Source: Amborella trichopoda (Eukaryota; Streptophyta; Magnoliopsida; Amborellales; Amborellaceae). Taken from it: DNA of 64,000 bases. Both the position numbers and the translations under genes were made by a program. This document shows positions 56,641 to 64,000 of the stretch, one piece after another. The DNA is taken from positions 2,549,883-2,613,882 of the forward strand of contig NW_006497560.1 in assembly GCF_000471905.2 (NCBI RefSeq). The letters run 5' to 3'. Position 1 is the first letter of the stretch; every line of letters begins with the position of its first letter. The notes beneath the pieces are model-generated. The model searched no databases and was not told the DNA's origin. It saw nothing but the letters and a program-made list of their open reading frames with translations.

Positions 56641-56888
56641 TGACATCCACGTTCGTAATTCCCCATCCCTCCTTAGTCATGGAAAGACATGACCAAATTG
56701 AATGCTGAATTATCAGAATAACCTTTTGATATGGTAAACCCATACCTTCAAAGGTCCTTCTGTTCCTTTCTTTCCATATTTCCTACAATAGCATACCAAC
56801 TACAATCTTCCAAACTACTCTCCCAATCTTAGAAAAAAATGTCAGAGGATTGCGTGAACATCTCAGAAACCTTCTGCTGCATTACCAT

Positions 56889-57197
56889 TTACACACCAAC
56901 CAAGCTAAAGAGCCAGTGCCAGATTCGAGAAGAGAAAGGGCAATGCATCAACAAATGTGCAATACATTCATCGTCTTGTTTGCAAAGTAAGCAAACGTTA
57001 GGTAAAATTTTACCCCGCTTGATAAGGTTATCTATAGTGAAAATCTTATGTTGTGCCGCTAACCAGATGAATAGCTGAACTTTATGGGCAATAGGCCACC
57101 TCCGTATATGAACAATTTCTGGAAAGGACCACCGATTGCGATCATGGAAGAACAGCTTGTAGCAAGACTTCACAGAGAAAATACCATCACATTCCAT
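56889..57197 (-). pseudogene. LINE 2 zf-RVT domain
   Basis: A 102-codon open frame: DGIFSVKSCYKLFFHDR, then RWPIAHKVQLFIWLAAQHKI, then VCLLCKQDDECIAHLLMHCP. The Cys/His set is complete. The layout is the same as in LINE 1 at 53,906-54,190. Confidence 0.85.
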
Positions 57198-57200
57198 CTC

Positions 57201-57900
57201 CTATACCACTACATCTTCAGCATCTAGTGAGATATAAACTGATTCCAATAGTTCCATCAACGCGCACCACTGGGAGAAAATAGCATTATTCAACCTTCTA
57301 TATCTAAGATTGATGTTCCAAGAGAACCTCTCACCTCTTCTCTCTCCCATATCACCCACAAGCAAGTCTGGTTCAGAAACTACAAGAAACAGGTCAGGGA
57401 AAGCAACCTTTAAAGGGAACATTCCAATCCACTTATGATGTCAAAACAGTACATGTCTGTCGTTGCCAACATTCCATTTAAAATACCTAGAGACCCTAGG
57501 CCTACAATTATAAATGGCCTTCCAAGTGAAAGATATATCCTTTCATCTACCTCCACCGAGCCATAAGTTGTGGTTGTCCATCCCATATTTAGAAAGCAGC
57601 ACCTTGTACCAAAGGTGTTCTTTAAAATAGATATTTCTCCACCACCATTTACACAATAGGGCCTCATTAAGTTTCCTTATATTTCGTATCCCAAGGCCAC
57701 CCTCACGTTTTGGAGTGCACACCCTATCCCATATGATTAAATGGAATTTTCTATGCTCTTCTCTTGTTCTCCAAAGGAAAGCTTTCATCATTTTCTCTAT
57801 TCTTCTCCCTACCGATGAAGGATTTTGGATCGAAGACATATGGTATATAAGTAAGTTAGCTAGGCAGAATTGAAGCAGAGTGACCCTACCACCAAAAGAT
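57201..57900 (-). pseudogene. LINE 2 post-RT (thumb/connection) region
   Basis: SSVGRRIEKMMKAFLWRTRE, WDRVCTPKREGGLGIRNIRK and LNEALLCKWWWR (57,640-57,839) are conserved between plant LINE reverse transcriptases and match LINE 1 around 53,290-53,490. A frame change follows near 57,600. Confidence 0.8.
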
Positions 57901-59123
57901 AAATACTTCTGCTTCTACAAATCTAGCTTTACATGTATTCTTTCAATTTCCTTATCCCACACAACAATAGCGAATTTAGAGTCCGAAATTGATAGGCCCA
58001 AATAGAAAGTAGGAAAAGTGCCCACCTTACAACCCGCCACTCTTGCAAGGTTTTCAGCCACCATTTCCCCACAGTTAATAGTCAACAGAGAAGACTTGTG
58101 AAAGTTTACTTTAATCCCCATAACCACTTCACAAATTTCAAAGAATCTGATAATATTCTCTAATTGCTCAGTTTTAGCATCACAAAACACTAGCGTATCA
58201 TCCGCATATTGAAGATGAGACACAGTGATATCCGAGTTAGCAATATGGAATCCTTTGAAGGCTCCACTCCTCTCAATATTACGGAGCATGAGACTAAAAC
58301 ATTATCCATAAATAGTATAAAGAAAATGTGATAGCGGATATCCTTGACAAAATCCCTTAGAGGCATTGAAAAAACCAATAAGACTCCCTTCGAACAGAAT
58401 GAAAAAATGCGCAGAAAAAAGGCATCCATATATCTAGCTTCTCCATCTATCACCAAAACCCATAAGATTCATAATCTCTAGTAGCACCCCCCACTCCACC
58501 CTATCATAAGCCTTCTCCATGTCCAATTTCAGTATTACGGCTTCCATTTTGTAGAGAATACGAGAGTGAATTCATTCATGCGTAACCAGGACACTATCTG
58601 TTATCTGCCTATCCCTGATGAAAGCTGATTGAGACTTCGAAATGAGGAATGGAAGAACTTCTTTTAGTCTCTTAGCAATAATTTTGGCAATAATTTTATA
58701 GGCACTCGTAAGCAGGCTAATGGGTCTGATATTAAATAGCTTACTGATATTTGATTTTTTGGTAATTAAAGCCAAAAAGGTGGAGTTTATACCTTTAAAG
58801 ATCTGACTTCTAATGAAAAACTCCCTCACAAAGGCAAGTAAATCTTCATTCATAATATCCCAAAACTAATGAAAAAACAGCATTGGGAAACCATCTGGAC
58901 CCGGTGCCTTATCCCTAGCCAAAGCAAACACAGCATTTTTTAATTCCTCCATACAAACAGGTCTCTCTAGGTGGCAGGCCTGATCCCCTTGTAGAGACTT
59001 AAAGGGCACATTGGGAAACTTGGGGCTCAAGAAGACCTCCCTAGAAAATACTTTCTTAAAATGTTGTACAACTCCCTCTTCCATGGCCATAGGATTCTCA
59101 ACATTGACTCTAGGGATCGTCAA
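57901..59123 (-). pseudogene. LINE 2 reverse transcriptase
   Basis: In order: LARDKAPGPDGFPMLFFH (near 58,870-58,925), FLALITKKSNISKLFNIRPI then SLLTSAYKIIAKIIAKRLKE, SQSAFIRDRQITDSVLV (58,572-58,853), and the catalytic LQYADDTLVFCDA (58,175-58,215). The YADD box is intact. The domain is interrupted by a few stops and one short frame change near 58,300-58,450. Confidence 0.9.
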
Positions 59124-60268
59124 ACCTGAAACATCATTCTGCCTTCTTCTAAAGGAGGCAATAACGTGAAAATATTTGGTATTTAGGTCACCTTCTTTTA
59201 ACCATTTATTCCTAGACCTCTGCTTCTAATAAATTTCTCCAGTCCTGCATAGCTCCTTAAGCTCTTTCAACTTCATACTTCGATCAATAATCAAGGCCTC
59301 TAGTCATTCTCCACTGTTTTGAAGGTCAGACTCCAAGCCTTCAATATCCTCAATGACGACATCAATCTTTGCCTTAATGTCGACCTCGTTAACTTTTTTC
59401 CAATCTATCAATTTTTGTTTAACACACAGTAGCTTTTTATGGATTTGGAAATCCATCTGACCAACCACTACCGTGTTCAGCTATGTTCTTTTAATGATTT
59501 CCACTGCCTCTTTTTCTTCTAACCACCCCGCCTCCAACCGAAATGGCTTAGGCCCTCCCCTTAGACTACCTATATTGAGAAGAATGGTAATATGGTCTGA
59601 GGAAAGCCGCACCACAGCTTTCACAGAGGCCAGTGGGAAAACTTCAAGCCAATCAGTAGACACAAGAAATCTGTCCAACTTGGACATAGCAAGATTACTT
59701 ACCCTATTATTGGACCAAGTAAACTTAGCACCAACAATAGGTAAGTCCAAAAAAGCATTTGCTTCAATAAAATTGTTAAGCTTCCACATAAAAAGATTTG
59801 CGGAGTGGCCTGCTAAACATTCATTAGGCCTCCTAATGAGATTAAAATCCCCCTAATAACAACAGGATATGGAACAGACTGTAAAATAGAGTTCATATCA
59901 GAAAGAAAACCATCTTTCAAGGAAGAAGCATTTGGCCCATAGACATTCATAAAACCCTATGAAAAATTCAACTGATTACCCCTAAAACCCAGCAAAAGGA
60001 AATTATCTCGGATAATTGTTTCAAAAGAAGAGAGAACCATAGGATCTCAAAGGACCCATAGGCCTCCCGAACTACCCACTGCATCAATACCAGCAAAAGA
60101 AATTTCCCTATGACCCCAAACTTCCCTCACCCACGCAAGCGTAGGGCTAGGAAGTTTTGTTTCTTGTAAAGCCAAAAGCACCAGTCTATACTTAGACAAT
60201 AAAACCAAAACCTCATGTTTTCTTCTGGGGTCTCCCAAACCATTCACATTCCAAGAGAGAAAATTCAT
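59124..60268 (-). pseudogene. LINE 2 ORF2 start: endonuclease domain
   Basis: ORF2 begins at the ATG at 60,266-60,268 with NFLSWNVNGLGDPRRK. WNVNG is the first endonuclease motif and LLALQETKLPSP holds the catalytic QET. C-terminal motifs FLDLPIVGAKFTWSN and SKLDRFLVSTDW (59,481-59,789) are open in another frame, so one frame change lies between. I chose this start because it overlaps the ORF1 stop as TGATG. Confidence 0.85.
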
Positions 60269-62450
60269 CAAAAATGATAAGAAGAGGAAGAAGAACCTGA
60301 TCCAAAAAGACCACCACCGAAATAGGCTTCCTCAAGCATCCTAGATTCGAGCGCCTCTCCATCCGACGAGGATGACGAAGAAGAAGATTCTGAGTCGACA
60401 TCAGCCACCTCAGGATCAACGATAACAGCTGCAACCAAGTAGCCACCTTTAGGTACTCCACACGCTTCCAGTCTAGCAGAAGAACGGGCCCCCCGGTGGA
60501 ATACTTTCTTCTTCTTCTCAGCATTCTTCGGGTTGCCGCTTGGAGTGTTTTCAACAACCACTCCAGAATCATCAATAGCCGCAATAGCTTTATCAGCCTT
60601 AGATTCTTGCCCCGGAACAACAAAGAGACTTTCAGTATTCATCCCAACCTTAGCCATGGCTTTGCGATTTTTCCTTATAGCATCTATCACGGTTGCGAGT
60701 GGGGCATCATCCATGCCCATCTCAATCATCACCTTCCCCACCATTGGCGCATCATCTTTGGGCCCTAAGACTGATAAAGGATGTTCAATTGCACCGGTAA
60801 TGACCATGGTAGCCTCAGGAGAAACCACCATCTGGAGATGAGTAGAATCGGTCTCCTCAAATGAGCATGAGTCCAACTCCTCCCCTAAAACAGGCTCAAC
60901 AACAGCTTGTTCTACCATCGCACCTTCCTCATCTGACTCGATCACCGATATGGCTAGGGGATCAACGAGAGGAGAGTCGAATCGATTCCTACTTTTCTTG
61001 GCAGCGGCAAGGTGGAACAACAACGGGTGCATCTTCTTAGAATAGAGGATACAAACAATGAGGATGATGCACCAAGCTTGACCAACTGGTTTGAAATGGA
61101 GAATGAGGAGAACCAGAGCCTTTGCCGAAGGTTGAAGGCCTTCCTTGGGAACAAGAACGTGGGCACCTTTATCTATAAATTTGGGCGAGGAAAATGTCAC
61201 TTGTACACGATTAAGTACCTTCCCAAAGAAGGCTAACATGAAGGAAGACTTGCCTCTCCCATGCAAATCAATCTCCTTTCCTCCGCCGCCCTCTTGGGGA
61301 GAATGCTTATACTTGGTTCAAAAAACCGTGGTGGACCCTCAAGATCATTCACCCCAACTGCTAGTCCATCCACAAGCCGACAAGAAAGATCCACATCCAA
61401 AGGAGAATGAAGAATATCCTTGTTACACTCTCTATCCAAAGCAATCTTAGAAAAGTCAATTTTAGAAGCCTTCACAAATTGACCATTATCAAGCCCATAC
61501 GAAAATCCCTCTGTATGTTCTGGAAACCGACCCACCGCGGCCCATTTTTTAGAAGCAGTGTTACATTCTTTTTTAAGTCAAATTTGTGTAACTTATGCCA
61601 GGACCGTTTACAAGGAACAAATTTTTCTGGCGAGGAAATCCTCAGTGATCTCCCAGATTCCGGCAACTCATTTTTCCTTCTCCCTTGGTACTGTATCAGA
61701 GATCGTGAAGCAGATTGACCAGGTGTCCCTCAGGAACCACCATCTTTCACTATGCCCACCTTGAACGAGTCGTCACCTACAGAAAGGCAAACTTTCTTAG
61801 GTAGCAGAGAAGCATCAACAAGGGAGACCTTAACCCAAACCACCTTGCATACCGTACCCAAAAAGGAGTCCCAGTCTATATCCACATAAGATGCCACCGC
61901 ATTAGCAATTTTTTTAACAATGACCAAATTCTAGGCATGCAACGGAATACCAGTAAGGCCAATCCAAAAGGACTTCCTCTGAATAAAAGAACTATGATCC
62001 GAAGGTTTTCATAAATCTAACGATAGGAGGCTCCCACATAACCTACAGAATCGGTTCCAAAGTGCTATGTGGATCTCCTCCCTAGACTGGAGTTTAAACA
62101 CAACTTTGTTGTCACCTATAATTTTAACCTCAAGAGACTACGAAAGGTTTCAACTTCTCTTGGCCCAATCAGAGAGACCAAATAAGTCTGAGATGGAGGT
62201 GAGAATGAACCAGTGGCAAAGAAATCCTTTTTGATTTTCAGATCTTCCCATTCAAAAGACAATATCCTAACTGAAGGCCAGTCTCTGCCAACCATTGCTA
62301 ATCACCGCCAGCTTACAAACAAGCATGAAACAACCTTCATCCCCTTCCTCAAAGACGCCATCGCTAAACGGACCTGTGTGCAAAGAGATATCCATTATAG
62401 AGCCGAGTGCTCTCAAAGATTTTCCTTAACCTGTACTTATATACGGCCCA
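60268..62450 (-). pseudogene. LINE 2 ORF1
   Basis: Five minus-strand pieces are readable: 61,730-61,927 (VIVKKIANAVASYVDIDWDS, a DUF4283-type motif), 61,472-61,666, 61,233-61,535, and the longest, 60,268-61,266 (332 codons), acidic then Lys-rich with an eight-serine run (DSESSSSSSSSDGEA) and a basic RGARSSARLEACGVPKGG near the end. Plant L1 ORF1 proteins bind nucleic acid and pair DUF4283 with a CCHC knuckle; I could not place the knuckle. At least two frame changes and one stop lie upstream of 61,266. The stop TGA (60,268-60,270) overlaps the ORF2 start. Confidence 0.7.
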
Positions 62451-62752
62451 TGGTGTGATTTCCTAGAGAGAGAGACAGAGAGAGGAACTATTAGGTGGAC
62501 CAAAGTTTATTCAATTCTGCTTTCAATAGAGAGAAACAGGGAAAGAGAGACCAAACACCCATTTAGAGAGAGAAAGAGAGGAATCATTAGATCAAACAGA
62601 GAGAGAGAGAGAGATGGACCAAGTTTGGTTACTGGCCTTGCTAGAGAGAGAGGAATTACCACTCGAACAAAATCATCCCAACTAAGAGGGGGACCAAGTC
62701 AGTCATCATCAACTCTCAGATTAGTGATTTCTGATCTGGACCGCCGGGTTTT
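62451..62752 (-). other. LINE 2 5' untranslated region, CT-rich on its sense strand
   Basis: The plus strand shows GAGAGAGA runs at 62,463-62,660; the sense strand is therefore CT-rich, as is common for plant L1 leaders. The 5' end is set only by the candidate target duplication. Confidence 0.45.
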
Positions 62753-62761
62753 AAATCACCT

Positions 62762-63169
62762 GTCAACATGGATCGGGAGAAGGCCATAGAGCCAATCTTG
62801 GAATTTTGATTTCTTACTATACATCAATCGCATTCAGATAATACCGCATTGGGCATGCCTGGACCAAACATATCGGTCCAAATAGCCGATATTTTGACAA
62901 CGGACCATTCCGTCATTAAAGAGTTAGAATGAGATATCTACACCTTTAGGGGCTGTTTCGATACTTGGAAATCCATTTCTAGAAACGTATTTCAATGGAA
63001 ATGTTGGACGTTTGGATCGAAATTTTGAGACTTAAATATATTTCCGCCCATAGTTGTTTTTTTCATTTCAACCCAAAAATAAAGAAATATGTATATTTCC
63101 AACTAGATTTCCTCGAGACATCTAATTTATAAAATATAATTAATTCCACAAAAACACCCCCACGAATTA
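62762..63169. other. Unassigned DNA with a transposon-end-like motif
   Basis: At about 62,948 the text TAGGGGCTGTTTCGATACTT resembles the (C/T)AGGGGCTGTTTGG ends of hAT-like MITEs. No matching inverted end is visible before the window ends, so the call is weak. The following 150 bp repeat CATTTC-type words in both directions. Confidence 0.25.
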
Positions 63170-64000
63170 GAGAGGGATACTATTTCAAATTTTATGTTTT
63201 AAAAGGAGAAAGTATCTTAAAATTTTTAGAGAGAAACTATTTTTAATTTTAGAGAAAGAAACTGTTGAAATTTTTTGGAGAAAAATTATCTCAAAATTTT
63301 TAGAGAGGGATACTATTTCAAATTTTAAATTTTAAAAAGAAAATCTTAAAATTTTAGAGAGAGAAACTACATCAAATTTTAGATAAAAAAACATCTAAAA
63401 AGGTTTTAGAGAGAGAAACAATCTCAAAAATTTAGAAAGAAAATTTATCTCAAATTTTAAGTTTTAAGAGAAAGTAATTGAAAATTTTTAAAGAAAAACT
63501 ATATTAAATTTTTAGAGAGAAACTATCTCAAATTTTAAGTTTTATAAAGAGAAAGTACCTGAAAATTCTCAAAGAGAAATTGTATCAAATTTTAGGTTTT
63601 AGAGAGAGAAAGCACTAAAAAATTTTAAAATGAAAAACTATCTCAAAAATTTTAGAAAAAAAAAATTCTCAAATTTTAAAGTTTAGAGAGAAAATATCTT
63701 AAAATTTTAAAGAGAAAACATATCTCAAAATTTAAGTTTTTAAAGGCAACATGTATTTGAAAATTTTTAGAGAGAAAATATCTCAAAATTTTTAAAGAAA
63801 AAAACTACATCAATAGAAACTATCTTAAATTTTAAGTTCTAGAGAGATAAAGTACTTGAAAAATTTTAGAGAGAAAATATCTTAAAAATTTAAAAAAGAG
63901 AAACTATACCAAAAATTTTAAAGAAAGAAACTATTACAAAATCTAAGTATTAAGTAAAATATTTGAAAAATTTTAGAGAGAGACAACATTAAATTTTAAG
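63170..64000. repeat. Degenerate AT/GA repeat, TTTTAGAGAGAGAAACTATCTCAAA
   Basis: Irregular units of about 30-45 bp run to the end of the window with the core 'AAATTTTAGAGAGAAACTAT'. It continues beyond the window. No coding potential. Confidence 0.9.

Larger units (their letters stand above)
56105..62752 (-). mobile_element. Second L1-type LINE, about 6.6 kb, inverted relative to the first
   Basis: Minus-strand order: 5' untranslated region, ORF1, endonuclease, reverse transcriptase, thumb, zf-RVT, RNase H, short 3' end with an A-rich tail (T-rich on the plus strand, 56,107-56,119). AAATCACCT at 56,096-56,104 and 62,753-62,761 is a 9-bp target-duplication candidate. The resulting length of about 6.65 kb agrees with LINE 1. 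Most of ORF2 (59,789 to 57,197) lies in a single frame with a handful of stops, so it is better preserved than LINE 1. It cannot be active as it stands. Confidence 0.8.

Noticed and set aside
60496-60841. Plus-strand frames of 90-102 codons
   Set aside because: They are antisense to LINE 2 ORF1, which has recognisable minus-strand homology to LINE 1.
1-64000. tRNA, rRNA, bacterial operons, Polinton or envelope genes
   Set aside because: No cloverleaf, rRNA core, capsid, envelope or DNA-virus motif was recognised on either strand.

Overview
This window looks like repeat-rich nuclear DNA of a flowering plant. It is made almost entirely of transposable elements nested in one another. I found no convincing host gene, rRNA, tRNA or bacterial-type feature. 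The plant call rests on Tat/Ogre-type Ty3/gypsy remnants (gag, a TGGCGACTCC primer site, tandem repeats before the polypurine tract), a solo LTR with chromovirus-like ends, several Ty1/copia remnants, and two L1-type LINEs whose second ORF ends in a plant-style zf-RVT plus RNase H tail. The species cannot be named from this. A 536-bp run of N after an (AT)n tract shows a scaffolded assembly.

Layout. 1-18,986 (+): Tat-lineage material with a polypurine tract and LTR (1,919-3,925), primer site, leader, broken gag (about 5.5-7.3 kb), the very end of pol, then a long tandem-repeat 3' region. A 3.3-kb solo LTR (12,266-15,581, minus) sits in that 3' region, which ends in a second LTR (16,002-18,986). 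18,987-27,600 (-): a related gag-only element with its primer site at 23,551 and a very long 5' LTR. 27,860-29,270 (+) and about 30,050-32,870 (-): 3' parts of two copia elements. 34,036-35,588: part of an LTR whose complete solo relative lies at 50,501-52,511. 35.6-38.9 kb: unassigned DNA.

39,524-55,020 (+) is one LINE of about 6.6 kb with a recognisable 11-15 bp target duplication. It is split by a copia element with both LTRs (41,401-48,282, minus) and by the solo LTR at 50,501. 56,105-62,752 (-) is a second LINE in tail-to-tail orientation, with the N gap between the two. The window ends in an AT/GA-rich degenerate repeat.

Nothing works as a host pathway here. The interest lies in how the elements are built: alternating repeat blocks, two hairpin families with pairing-preserving changes, recombinant LTRs, gag-only elements on both strands, a TGATG stop/start overlap in one LINE, and short near-perfect tandem duplications that may be assembly artefacts. 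I see no clear sign of a novel functional system. Similarity statements are by eye; no alignment was run.
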